Source of the DNA: Fibrobacter sp.
GTDB lineage: Bacteria > Fibrobacterota > Fibrobacteria > Fibrobacterales > Fibrobacteraceae
Reading direction: 5' to 3'
Assembly: GCA_024399015.1 (NCBI GenBank)
Contig: JAKSIC010000003.1
Location: 144,215 to 208,214 of the forward strand
DNA length: 64,000 nt
The notes under the pieces are model-generated. The model was not told where the DNA came from. It worked only from the letters and a program-made list of their open reading frames with translations, and ran no database searches. The translations under genes were made by a program, and so were the position numbers. This document shows, in pieces, positions 18,459 to 26,248 of the stretch (position 1 is its first letter; each line of letters starts with the position of its first letter).

Positions 18459-19268
18459 CTAAAAAGTCAACGACTCTGCGGAAATATCCCGCATTCCAAA
18501 CAGAAATGCGCCTTTTTCGAAGAATTTCGCGGTATCTGTGGTCAAAAAACTGGTCTTTCCATTTTTTGAAAGCCTAGCTTCAATCTCAGGATGCCTCTCC
18601 AGGTAGTCCACCGTCTTGGAGGCAACAATATCCCCCTGGAACACCAGACGGACATTTTCGGGCAGAGCCTTTCGGATGGCCTTTTCCAGAAGGGGGTAAT
18701 GGGTGCAGGCCAAAAGGATGGTATCGATTTCGGGATCTTCCTTCAGCAGGGCATCCACTTCCTTTTGAACAAAGTAATCGGCGCCGGCGGACTCGCTTTC
18801 ACCGTATTCCACCAACGGCACCCACATGGGGCAGGCATGCTGCGTCACCTTGAGGTTCGGGTAGAAATGGTTGATTTCAATCAGATAGCTACCCGAAGAA
18901 ACCGTACCGGCAGTAGCAAAAATCCCAATGTGGCCGCTCTTGCTAAAGGAGCCAATCTCTTCGGCGGTGGGGCGGATAATTCCCAGCACGCGACGGTCCG
19001 GGAATTCAAAAGGCAGAACCTGCTGCTGAATGCTGCGAAGGGCTCGGGCGGAAGCCGTATTGCAAGCAAGGATCACCAAAGGGCAGCCTCTCGCAAACAA
19101 CTCACGGACACACTGCAACGTATAGCGGTAAATGGTTTCGTAGCTTCGGGATCCGTAGGGGGCACGGGCGTTATCGCCCAGGTACAGGTAGTCGTACTGG
19201 GGCAGGGACTTTTGCAAGTCCCTTAAAATGGTCATGCCGCCGAATCCGGAATCGAAGACGCCAATCAT
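18459..19268 (-). CDS. murI: Glutamate racemase
   Basis: Supplies D-glutamate for peptidoglycan. The 269-aa protein has both catalytic cysteine blocks (ILACNTASA and LLACTHYPLL), the N-terminal GVFDSGFGGMTIL and the LGDNARAPYG segment. It starts 3 bases after the stop of the helicase-acyltransferase gene on the same strand, implying co-transcription. Confidence 0.95.
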   Translation of the reverse strand: MIGVFDSGFGGMTILRDLQKSLPQYDYLYLGDNARAPYGSRSYETIYRYTLQCVRELFARGCPLVILACNTASARALRSIQQQVLPFEFPDRRVLGIIRPTAEEIGSFSKSGHIGIFATAGTVSSGSYLIEINHFYPNLKVTQHACPMWVPLVEYGESESAGADYFVQKEVDALLKEDPEIDTILLACTHYPLLEKAIRKALPENVRLVFQGDIVASKTVDYLERHPEIEARLSKNGKTSFLTTDTAKFFEKGAFLFGMRDISAESLTF

Positions 19269-19271
19269 CGA

Positions 19272-21503
19272 CTATGCGCCTTCCTTTGCGGCTACAATTC
19301 TTTCACGAACCAGGTGGACCAAGTCATGCTTAGGATCCAGATTCGGGTTTTCCTTCATCATGGCGGCAACGTCAACCGGGTCAAGAATCTTCACGTTCAC
19401 CTTGAGGGGCTTGGTATCCTTACGGGCTTCCCAGACTGCAGCGGAACCGGTGATTACCAGCGGCAACAGAATGCCATTGTTTTCGTAGGCGAAACGGAAT
19501 GCACCGCTCTTGAAGGGGCCAATTTGACCATTCTTGCTACGAGTACCTTCAGGGAAAATGAACACGCGAGGTGCAGTACCACATTCTGCGATAGCGGCAC
19601 GGACACCAGCAGCGGCACCGCCCTTCTGACGGTCCACCAGAATGCAACCAATACGGTGCATCCAGAAATTCAAGAAGGGAATCTTGCCCAAAGACTTCTT
19701 GGCCACAAAGCCGATGGTCTTCTGGATAGAAAGGAACACGATAGGAATATCAGCAAAGGAGCTATGGTTACCCACCACGAAAACCGGGCGGCTCCAGTCC
19801 ACCTTGCCCAACACAGCCTGATTTTCAATGGTCAAATCCACACGAAGCATCTTCATGCAGAAATCTGCGAAGAACTGAATGCGGTCATCAACCCAGGCGT
19901 CAAAACCCTTCTTACCATGAAGCAACAGGCCGAAAGGCACGCGAAGCATCTGGAAACACATGTAGCCGAGAACAATGAGGCCAACTTTAAGCTTGAAAAG
20001 AATCAGCGGCATATAATATTCCGAATAAGGTTTGTCTTTTGGAAGGAACCGGGAGCGTTTAAAATTGCGCAAGACTCCTTTCCAGTATCTTTGTTTGCAA
20101 TATAGCAAAACCAGAAACGCCTCGGCCCGGGTGACCCCCACATAGTACAGCCTTCGTTCCTCTTCCAGCTGGCGCTTTCGTGCCGCACGAGTTCCGGTGC
20201 ATTCTCCCGGGGTCAGGCCCTCGGCCATACCCGCGTAATAAACCACTGCGTACTGAAGGCCTTTCGAGGCGTGGACAGTTTCCACATGGACTCCGTTTTC
20301 CACTACAGCCTCTGCCGACTCGCCAGATTCAAGCCCCACCTCCCCTATGCTATCGCCAAACACGGGAATGCCATAATCCCGAAGGGCCATTTCATAATAG
20401 ACGCGTTGGCGATTATAGCGGACCAAGATTGCAAAGTTTTTCCATTCCAAGTCGTACCCCAGGCGCAGTTCCTTAATGGAGGAAACCACCTTTACCATTT
20501 CCTCCACAGGATTATCCGACGTCCAGACTTCCGGCTTGCGATTCTCCCGATAAAGCGGATTTCCGCCCGAGCCTTTTGAGTTCCCCGCCCGCAAGGTCTT
20601 TCGAAGATGTACCGGTTTGTTGGTAAAGATTTTGTTGGCCAGATGAAGAACGTTTGGCACCGAACGATAATTCCATTCCAGACGAATCAGCGTACTTTGT
20701 TTAAAATCGTCCCGAAAGCGATTGATGTTCCCAATATCCGCCCCACGGAATCCATAAATAGCCTGGTCATCATCCCCCACTACAAAAAGTTGTTTTCTAT
20801 CTCCCAAAAGATTTTTCACCAAGCGATACTGCGTCGGATTAATGTCCTGATATTCATCCACCAAAATTTCGTGCCACTGTTCCTGAAAATATTTTCGCGC
20901 TTCTTCAAACTTTTCCAGCAGTCGAATGGCCATATAAATCAAATCTTCGAAAACAACTTGACCCGATTCCAGAACCTCGCCACGCAACACTTCCAGTTTC
21001 GCATTCACGGAAGACTTATAACCATCGGCGAAAAGGTCCTCTCGGGAAATTTTCATCTTCTTCAAATTCAGTTTTGCAAGTTTTTGCAGAAAGTCCTTGC
21101 CCGCACCTTCCGTAGGCACCGGCATCTTTTTGAAGCCGAGCAGTTCATAAGCGAAAACTTCCCGCAGTTCACCCGGCGCGCCATTCGGGCGACACGGTAT
21201 CTTGCATTTCAGCATAAACAGCGCCAAGGAATGAAAGGTGCAAAGTCTCACCCCCGCATTAGGGAACAAAGCCTGCACGCGTTCACGCATTTCCGCCGCA
21301 GCCTTCGCCGTAAAAGTCAATGCCAAAATTTTTTCCGGCTCCACCCCGCACAAAATCCTGTACTGGATTCGCTTTGTCAGAACCGACGTTTTTCCGGAGC
21401 CAGCTCCCGCCAAAATTAAAAGTTGATAATCTTTTTCGTGGTCATGCAATACAGCAGCCCTCTGGTCCGGATTCAATCCGGCCAAAATGCTTTCAGCATC
21501 CAT
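19272..21503 (-). CDS. Fusion: UvrD/Rep-type helicase lacking the 2B domain, joined to a PlsC-type acyltransferase
   Basis: Residues 1-495 are a superfamily 1A helicase: Walker A LAGAGSGKT (32-40), Walker B with DEYQD, motif III VGDDDQAIYGFRG, motif V VHASKGLQ and motif VI RRLYYVGVTRAE. Between motif IV (MALRDYGIPVFGD) and motif V only about 25 residues remain where PcrA/UvrD carry the 2B domain of roughly 150 residues or more. From Met498 an acyltransferase follows: an N-terminal membrane helix, NHSSFAD (HX4D, about 575), and FPEGTRS (about 650), typical of 1-acyl-glycerol-3-phosphate acyltransferases. The frame is continuous across the join at about 20010. Either this is a true fusion, or two overlapping genes merged by an indel (real or sequencing). 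Confidence 0.8.
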   Translation of the reverse strand: MDAESILAGLNPDQRAAVLHDHEKDYQLLILAGAGSGKTSVLTKRIQYRILCGVEPEKILALTFTAKAAAEMRERVQALFPNAGVRLCTFHSLALFMLKCKIPCRPNGAPGELREVFAYELLGFKKMPVPTEGAGKDFLQKLAKLNLKKMKISREDLFADGYKSSVNAKLEVLRGEVLESGQVVFEDLIYMAIRLLEKFEEARKYFQEQWHEILVDEYQDINPTQYRLVKNLLGDRKQLFVVGDDDQAIYGFRGADIGNINRFRDDFKQSTLIRLEWNYRSVPNVLHLANKIFTNKPVHLRKTLRAGNSKGSGGNPLYRENRKPEVWTSDNPVEEMVKVVSSIKELRLGYDLEWKNFAILVRYNRQRVYYEMALRDYGIPVFGDSIGEVGLESGESAEAVVENGVHVETVHASKGLQYAVVYYAGMAEGLTPGECTGTRAARKRQLEEERRLYYVGVTRAEAFLVLLYCKQRYWKGVLRNFKRSRFLPKDKPYSEYYMPLILFKLKVGLIVLGYMCFQMLRVPFGLLLHGKKGFDAWVDDRIQFFADFCMKMLRVDLTIENQAVLGKVDWSRPVFVVGNHSSFADIPIVFLSIQKTIGFVAKKSLGKIPFLNFWMHRIGCILVDRQKGGAAAGVRAAIAECGTAPRVFIFPEGTRSKNGQIGPFKSGAFRFAYENNGILLPLVITGSAAVWEARKDTKPLKVNVKILDPVDVAAMMKENPNLDPKHDLVHLVRERIVAAKEGA

Positions 21504-21585
21504 AACGCCTCATAAGGAAAGGGGCATAGTCCCGTGGCACCTAGGCCGCGGCGAACTAGCCTCCGCTATCTAGAAAAGGAAGGAC

Positions 21586-22602
21586 TTACGCGTCCTTGCC
21601 ATCAGCGTCGTTTGCTTCGGTTTTAGCCTTGGGCCCGCCATCCAGCAGGAACACAAATGCTCCGAACAAACTCAGAACAAGACTTACAAAGTAAGCCAAA
21701 AGCTGGATCACTACAGATTCCAAGCTTGCAACGCCAGCCCTTGCGAACAAGGACTGTGCCAGCAATTCTCTGGGGCCGAAACCGCCAATGGAAATGGGCA
21801 GGGCACTGATAATTGCAACCAGCGGAATGTAGTAGAAATACCAGGATATAGAAAGGTCTACGCCTACGGCCATACCGCAGAAGTAGTGCACGAAAATTCT
21901 CAAGGCCTGCGTCACTGCAGAAAGGCAGCTAATGCAAATCCACAACTTCAAGGAACGGAACTTCTGGAAGCGGGAGAACATGTGAATCAGGCGGCCGCTA
22001 ATTTTTTCCGGCAGGAACTTCGCCATCATGGAACTGATGAAATTACCCAGGCGACGGCTGAACAAAGAAGCGAACAAGCCACAGAAGCCAACAAAGATCC
22101 AAATGGAAGGCCACATGAAGGCACGCTGCGCTTCGTCATGAACAAAGAACAAGGCGCCCATAGCGAGAGCAAACAACGTAATAAAGAAAAGTCCAAACAA
22201 ACGATCGAAGAAGGTGGCGGTAAAACCTGCGCCCACAGAATCCTGACCACCCTGCATACGGATGTCGTAAATCTTCTTGGCATCACCGCCCACATTACCC
22301 GGCATAAAGTTGTTGAAGAACAAGCCCACGTGGTAAAGTTTCAGCAAGTGGCCATAGGACAAATGAACGTCCTGCTTTTCCAGCAACAGTTTCCACTGCA
22401 TACAAGCGGTGAAGTTAGATGCAGCGAGGCAAAGCAATGCAATGACCAAAGGCAGCACGCTCTTGCCCGTGAACAAACGGTACAAGTCATCGATGCTCCA
22501 GTCCGGAGCCATCACGATGTTTCTGTACACGAAGTAGGCGGGAACAAGAGTTACCACCAACTTCAAGCAGAATACCAGGAATGACTTCAGCTGCTTATTC
22601 AT
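21586..22602 (-). CDS. Lysylphosphatidylglycerol synthase TM-region/flippase-like membrane protein
   Basis: An integral membrane protein of the UPF0104/AglD-like family (338 aa) with about eight membrane segments. Family features are FFNNFMPGNVGGDAKK after the second or third helix, GAGFTATFFDRLFGLF, and LPISIGGFGPRELL near the C-terminus. The ATG at 22600-22602 overlaps the upstream GT4 stop by 8 bases, so it is preferred over an in-frame TTG at 22629. Related proteins sit beside glycosyltransferases and are thought to move lipid-linked sugars or lipids across the membrane. The GT4 and methyltransferase neighbours fit that context. Confidence 0.85.
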   Translation of the reverse strand: MNKQLKSFLVFCLKLVVTLVPAYFVYRNIVMAPDWSIDDLYRLFTGKSVLPLVIALLCLAASNFTACMQWKLLLEKQDVHLSYGHLLKLYHVGLFFNNFMPGNVGGDAKKIYDIRMQGGQDSVGAGFTATFFDRLFGLFFITLFALAMGALFFVHDEAQRAFMWPSIWIFVGFCGLFASLFSRRLGNFISSMMAKFLPEKISGRLIHMFSRFQKFRSLKLWICISCLSAVTQALRIFVHYFCGMAVGVDLSISWYFYYIPLVAIISALPISIGGFGPRELLAQSLFARAGVASLESVVIQLLAYFVSLVLSLFGAFVFLLDGGPKAKTEANDADGKDA

Positions 22603-23737
22603 CGGCAACCTGCTCCACCTGATGTTCAATCAAAGCGTCCTGCAAAAGATTCAATGTCAGTTCTGCAGCAGTCTCCCAGCGGAACTCATCGGCATAGGAC
22701 TTGGCTTCATCTTCAAGACGAGTGCGCAGATCATCATCACAATAGACGCGATCCATTTCAAAGGCGCAAGCGTCCTTGTCACCAGCAGGGAACAGCAAAC
22801 CAGTTTCGCCGTTACGTACGCTATCACGAAGACCCGGAACGTCGCAAGCGATTGTGGTTGTGCCAAGCTTTGCTGCCTCCACCACTGTCAGGCCCCAGCC
22901 TTCCTTGTAGCTGGTTTGCAAAAGCGCAACGGCATTCTTCAAAAGCGCACGCTTACGTGCAGCAGACACAAAGCCCAAAAGTTCCACACGATTCGTGAGG
23001 CCACGTTCTGCAAGCCATGCAGGAATCTGCTTCAGGAGCGGACCATCGCCAGCCACCACCAGTTTCACATCCTGATGTTGCTTGGCGAATTCTGCAAAAC
23101 CTTCCAACGCAGTCCAGATACCTTTGTAACGATGCACGCGGGACAACCACAAGAAGTACGGGCAGTCAATGCCTTCGTCTTCCTCAGCCTCCACCACATC
23201 GGCAGCGCAATCATCGGAGCCGTTATAAATCACGGCAACGCGATCTTCCTCCACACCAATTTCGCAAAGTTCGCGCTTGGTGCTGGGGCTCACCACAATG
23301 AACGTCTCCTTGCGGTAGAACAGCGGAATGATTCGTTCAAAGAACCACACGCCAAAAGCCACCGGGAAAATTGCCTCGTGGAAAATGGAACCACGCCACA
23401 GGTGATGCATCTGCACCACCACAGGTTTCTTCTGCAAGTAGGGAGTGAACAGCGGAAGCTTGTTCAAGTCCTCCACCACCACGTCAAAACCGAACTCACG
23501 ATCCAGCTTGCGGATATTTGCAGCCACAGTAAGCTGGAAGAAAAGATCGCCACCCTTACGGACAACCTGAATACCATCCACCATTTCGCGAGGCTTAGCG
23601 CCAGGGAAACTTGTGGTGAACAGAACTACCTGATGGCCCATTTCGGCAATCAGGGAAAAGATTCGGTGAAGATGTTTTTCGGCACCGCCAGCGGCAGGGT
23701 GCAAACGATCTCGATAATTTACAACAAGGATTTTCAA
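22595..23737 (-). CDS. Glycosyltransferase family 4
   Basis: A GT-B glycosyltransferase of 380 aa, probably acting at the cytoplasmic face of the membrane on a lipid-linked acceptor. The N-terminus ILVVNYRDRLHPAAGGAEKHLHRI is characteristic, as are the C-terminal donor-binding blocks LWLSRVHRYKG and YKEGWGLTVVEAAKLGTTTIACDVPGL (E-X7-E region). It lies between a methyltransferase gene (10-base gap) and a flippase-like gene (8-base overlap). Confidence 0.9.
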   Translation of the reverse strand: MKILVVNYRDRLHPAAGGAEKHLHRIFSLIAEMGHQVVLFTTSFPGAKPREMVDGIQVVRKGGDLFFQLTVAANIRKLDREFGFDVVVEDLNKLPLFTPYLQKKPVVVQMHHLWRGSIFHEAIFPVAFGVWFFERIIPLFYRKETFIVVSPSTKRELCEIGVEEDRVAVIYNGSDDCAADVVEAEEDEGIDCPYFLWLSRVHRYKGIWTALEGFAEFAKQHQDVKLVVAGDGPLLKQIPAWLAERGLTNRVELLGFVSAARKRALLKNAVALLQTSYKEGWGLTVVEAAKLGTTTIACDVPGLRDSVRNGETGLLFPAGDKDACAFEMDRVYCDDDLRTRLEDEAKSYADEFRWETAAELTLNLLQDALIEHQVEQVADE

Positions 23738-23747
23738 GGTCTACGAC

Positions 23748-24527
23748 TTAGGGCTTACGACCCAAGACTCCAATGCAAAGCTGAGTGTAATGCATAACCG
23801 GATGTGTAGCCAAGGAATCCAAAAGACGATCCTTCAGCTTCTGATAAGCCGTACCCTGAAGGGGATACTTCGGCAACTCCACACCCACCTTGAAACCCAC
23901 TTCGCGAAGCATGCGATAGTAGAGGTTGGGGCGCATCCAGTCGCCGTATGCGTAAACGTTTTCGAAACCAGCATCGTTCATCAGCTTCTTGAGCTGAGGC
24001 ATGGTGAACTGCTTTTCCCAACCGGCAAACCACTTGTCCATAGCAATCAAGATATGCTTGATTACGGTGTACGGGTGAATGGTCTGGGGAACATCGCAAA
24101 GGCAATGGCCACCATGCTTAAGGATGCGGTAGTTTTCCTTAATCAGGGGCAGAGAATCCTTGAAGTGTTCTGCAAGGCCCTGATGGAAAACCAGGTCGAA
24201 AGTACAGTCCGGGAAAGGAGCCTTGAATGCATCGCCACGAACCAGGTGGAGATTTTCCTGCAGGTTTTCCTTTTCACGGAGGGAATTAACAATTTTCAGA
24301 CTATTATCAGCAAAATCCAGGACGTAGACATCAGCACCAAGGCGGGCAAGTTCGGCACTATCGCGGCCGGTACCAGCACCAACTTCGAGAATTTTCATGC
24401 CTTCAAGCTTGAAATTCTTCTTGATAGCTTCCAAAACCGACGGAGACGAAGGATAAACCTTGTCCATATCGTTCTTTTTCTGCCAAAACTTATTCCAAAC
24501 GGATTGATCGGGCTCTTTTATTGACAT
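23748..24527 (-). CDS. Class I SAM-dependent methyltransferase
   Basis: A 259-aa methyltransferase. The ATG at 24525-24527 (MSIKEPDQSVWNKFW) is preferred over upstream in-frame starts. Motif I is ILEVGAGTGRDSAELARLG, followed by the acidic end of strand 2 (VYVLDFADNS) and DLVFHQGLAEHF. The substrate is unknown; adjacent GT4 and flippase-like genes suggest a lipid-linked glycan or quinone-like substrate, which is inference. A TATTTT hexamer ends exactly 7 bases before the ATG and no Shine-Dalgarno sequence is seen, as in other likely leaderless genes here. Confidence 0.85.
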   Translation of the reverse strand: MSIKEPDQSVWNKFWQKKNDMDKVYPSSPSVLEAIKKNFKLEGMKILEVGAGTGRDSAELARLGADVYVLDFADNSLKIVNSLREKENLQENLHLVRGDAFKAPFPDCTFDLVFHQGLAEHFKDSLPLIKENYRILKHGGHCLCDVPQTIHPYTVIKHILIAMDKWFAGWEKQFTMPQLKKLMNDAGFENVYAYGDWMRPNLYYRMLREVGFKVGVELPKYPLQGTAYQKLKDRLLDSLATHPVMHYTQLCIGVLGRKP

Positions 24528-24618
24528 AACGGCAAAAATATACGAAAAAGAGATACCGTCCATAATCAAATAAAACAGTTAGAGGAGGCAAAATTCATGT
24601 TCAGAAGAGCAAACAGAT

Positions 24619-24702
24619 TAGTCACAAATAAATGACTATTCTATATTTTGTGACAAACATTAGTCATTGTTCACAAATTTATGACAAATTACGTATCACA
24701 AA
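24619..24702. promoter_or_regulatory. Cluster of TCACAAA/TGACAAA repeats upstream of a sigma-54 promoter
   Basis: TAGTCA and TGACTA form a perfect inverted repeat at 24619-24638. TCACAAA occurs at 24622-24628, 24671-24677 and 24696-24702; TTTGTGA at 24647-24653; TGACAAA at 24651-24657 and 24682-24688. The cluster lies 60-145 bases upstream of the -24/-12 promoter, where sigma-54 activators usually bind. Confidence 0.55.
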
Positions 24703-24761
24703 TCACTAAAAAACGGCCAACCCGCACTTTAAACGCAAAACTATGCAAAATTTTACACTAT

Positions 24762-24777
24762 TGGCACGCAACTTGCT
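24762..24777 (+). promoter_or_regulatory. Sigma-54 (-24/-12) promoter
   Basis: TGGCACG (24762-24768), 4 bases, TTGCT (24773-24777), with the GG and GC dinucleotides exactly 10 bases apart. This matches the RpoN consensus TGGCACG-N4-TTGCW without mismatch. The expected start of transcription is about 24788, leaving a leader of about 27 bases with AAAGGAG (24795-24801) and TAAGG (24802-24806) before ATG 24815. Confidence 0.8.
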
Positions 24778-24814
24778 TTAAAAAATGCGATATTAAAGGA
24801 GTAAGGTTCTAAAA

Positions 24815-25627
24815 ATGCATATTGATTCTACTGATACTACTCTTAAGAGATACCTAGAAGACATTCGTCGTACCGCACCTCTCTCCCGTGAAGAAGAACA
24901 GATTCTTTTCCAGAAAGCCAAGGAAGGCGACAAAATCGCCCGTAAGAAGCTGATTTCCGCCAACATGCGTTTCGTGTTGAAGGTGGCAATCCAGTACCGT
25001 GGCTGCCCCATTCCCCTGCCGGACCTGGTTAGCGAAGGCGCAATGGGCCTCGTGCGCGCTATCGAATCCTTCGAACACACCCGTGGTCTTAAGTTCATTT
25101 CCTACGGTGTTTGGTGGATCAAGGCATATATTACCCGCGCAATTAACGAACAGGGTAACCTCATCCGTTTGCCGGCAAACCAGCACCTCCGCGTGCGTAA
25201 GGCTTTGCACGAACAGTCCCGTGGTAAGGAAATCAACGAAGAAATCCGTGAATTGATCCAGATTGGTCAGCGTGGCGTTTCTTTCGACAGCCCGCTTAAG
25301 GCAGACTCCAAGGCAACCTACGCCGAAGTTCTCCCCGATGGTGGCGCATCCAACCCGGAAGCAGAATCCGAAATTCAGAGCGTCGAAGCTTTGGCTCGTG
25401 AACTTATGGAACAGTTGCCCGAAAGAGAAGCTCGTGTTATTACCGGCATCTTCGGCATCAACCAGGAAGCTCCCCAGACTCTCCGCGAAGTGGGCGAATC
25501 CATGAACATCTCCCACGAACGTGTACGTCAGCTCCGCGACCAGGCTCTCCGCCGTATCCGTAAGGTCAACAAGACCGAATACCTGAAGGAAAAGAAGGAC
25601 GCTTTCCTCGCTGCGATTAACAAGTAA
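24815..25627 (+). CDS. RNA polymerase sigma factor, sigma-70 family (RpoD/SigA-like, lacking region 1.1)
   Basis: A 270-aa sigma factor with regions 1.2 to 4.2: an N-terminal DTTLKRYLEDI (1.2), the core-binding and -10 recognition helix of region 2 (DLVSEGAMGLVRAIESFEHTRGLKFISYGVWWIKAYI), region 3 (LIRLPANQHLRVRKAL) and region 4 (PEREARVITGIFGI, TLREVGESMNISHERVRQLRDQALRRIRK). The WWIKAYI and RVRQLRDQAL signatures are those of primary or primary-like group 1/2 factors. The size resembles the short primary sigma factors of Bacteroidota. It is preceded by a sigma-54 promoter, which is unexpected for a primary factor. It could be the housekeeping factor or a group 2 paralogue. Confidence 0.9.
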   Translation: MHIDSTDTTLKRYLEDIRRTAPLSREEEQILFQKAKEGDKIARKKLISANMRFVLKVAIQYRGCPIPLPDLVSEGAMGLVRAIESFEHTRGLKFISYGVWWIKAYITRAINEQGNLIRLPANQHLRVRKALHEQSRGKEINEEIRELIQIGQRGVSFDSPLKADSKATYAEVLPDGGASNPEAESEIQSVEALARELMEQLPEREARVITGIFGINQEAPQTLREVGESMNISHERVRQLRDQALRRIRKVNKTEYLKEKKDAFLAAINK

Positions 25628-25713
25628 TTTTCCCGCATGTCATGGGCACTACGTGCCTGACACGCTGCGATTTGCTAATACGTAAGCAAGCTTCCGTGCT
25701 ATCAAATCTTGCA

Positions 25714-25740
25714 TGTCATTGCGAGCGAAGCGAAGCAATC
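25714..25740 (+). repeat. REP-like interspersed repeat, copy 2
   Basis: TGTCATTGCGAG followed by CGAAGCGAAGCAATC. It shares both ends with copies 1 and 3. With copy 3 (inverted, 26205-26237) it brackets the GIY-YIG gene in a segment of 524 bases. Confidence 0.85.
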
Positions 25741-25765
25741 GAAGCTGGCTCTGCTAAATTTCAAA

Positions 25766-25797
25766 AGAAGACTCCCCAGGGAGTCTTCTTTTTTTAG
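25766..25797 (+). terminator. Terminator after sigma factor gene
   Basis: AAGAAGACTCCC / GGGAGTCTTCTT hairpin (25766-25790) with a CA-type mini-loop, followed by seven T residues. Confidence 0.9.
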
Positions 25798-25839
25798 ATT
25801 GTCATTTCTTGACGTTTCGCTCAATGTATTTTTTCATCT

Positions 25840-26148
25840 ATGAACGAAATCTCGAAAACATACTACACATATATCCTATTCAACAAAAGACAAGGATGTC
25901 TATACACAGGTGTTACGAACAATCTCGTCAAAAGAGTATTTGAGCACAAGTCAGGACTACACGAAGGCTTCACCAAGAAATATGAAGTCAACAAACTTGG
26001 CTATTACGAAGAATACAACGATATTAGACTAGCCATTTCAAGAGAAAAACAATTAAAAGCCGGAAACAGAAGCCAAAAGATTCATCTCATAGAATCAAAG
26101 AATCCTTTTTGGAATGATTTATACGAAGAATTAAAAAGAAATTGCTAA
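25840..26148 (+). CDS. Small GIY-YIG nuclease domain protein
   Basis: A 102-aa single-domain protein of the UPF0213/YhbQ-like group. The two signature strands are YYTYILFNK and CLYTGVTNNLVKRVFEH (YIL and YTG in place of GIY and YIG, as usual in this family), with the conserved Arg in NLVKRV and a Glu in SREKQLKAG. Members are small nucleases of unclear cellular role. The gene is a self-contained unit: terminators on both sides and inverted REP-like repeats further out. Confidence 0.9.
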   Translation: MNEISKTYYTYILFNKRQGCLYTGVTNNLVKRVFEHKSGLHEGFTKKYEVNKLGYYEEYNDIRLAISREKQLKAGNRSQKIHLIESKNPFWNDLYEELKRNC

Positions 26149-26154
26149 TAAAGA

Positions 26155-26184
26155 AAAGTCCTCGCAAGTGCGAGGACTTTCTTA
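26155..26184 (+). terminator. Terminator after GIY-YIG gene
   Basis: AAAGTCCTCGC (26155-26165), loop AAGT, GCGAGGACTTT (26170-26180), then CTT. An 11-bp perfect stem. Confidence 0.88.
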
Positions 26185-26204
26185 ATTCAGGTTAACACCA
26201 CTTC

Positions 26205-26237
26205 GATTGCTTCGTCGCTACGCGACTCGCAATGACA
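26205..26237 (-). repeat. REP-like interspersed repeat, copy 3 (inverted)
   Basis: On the minus strand it reads TGTCATTGCGAG, then the hairpin TCGCGTAGCGACG, then AAGCAATC. It is followed, like copy 2, by GAAG. Orientation is opposite to copy 2. Confidence 0.85.
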
Positions 26238-26248
26238 AGCTAGCCGAG

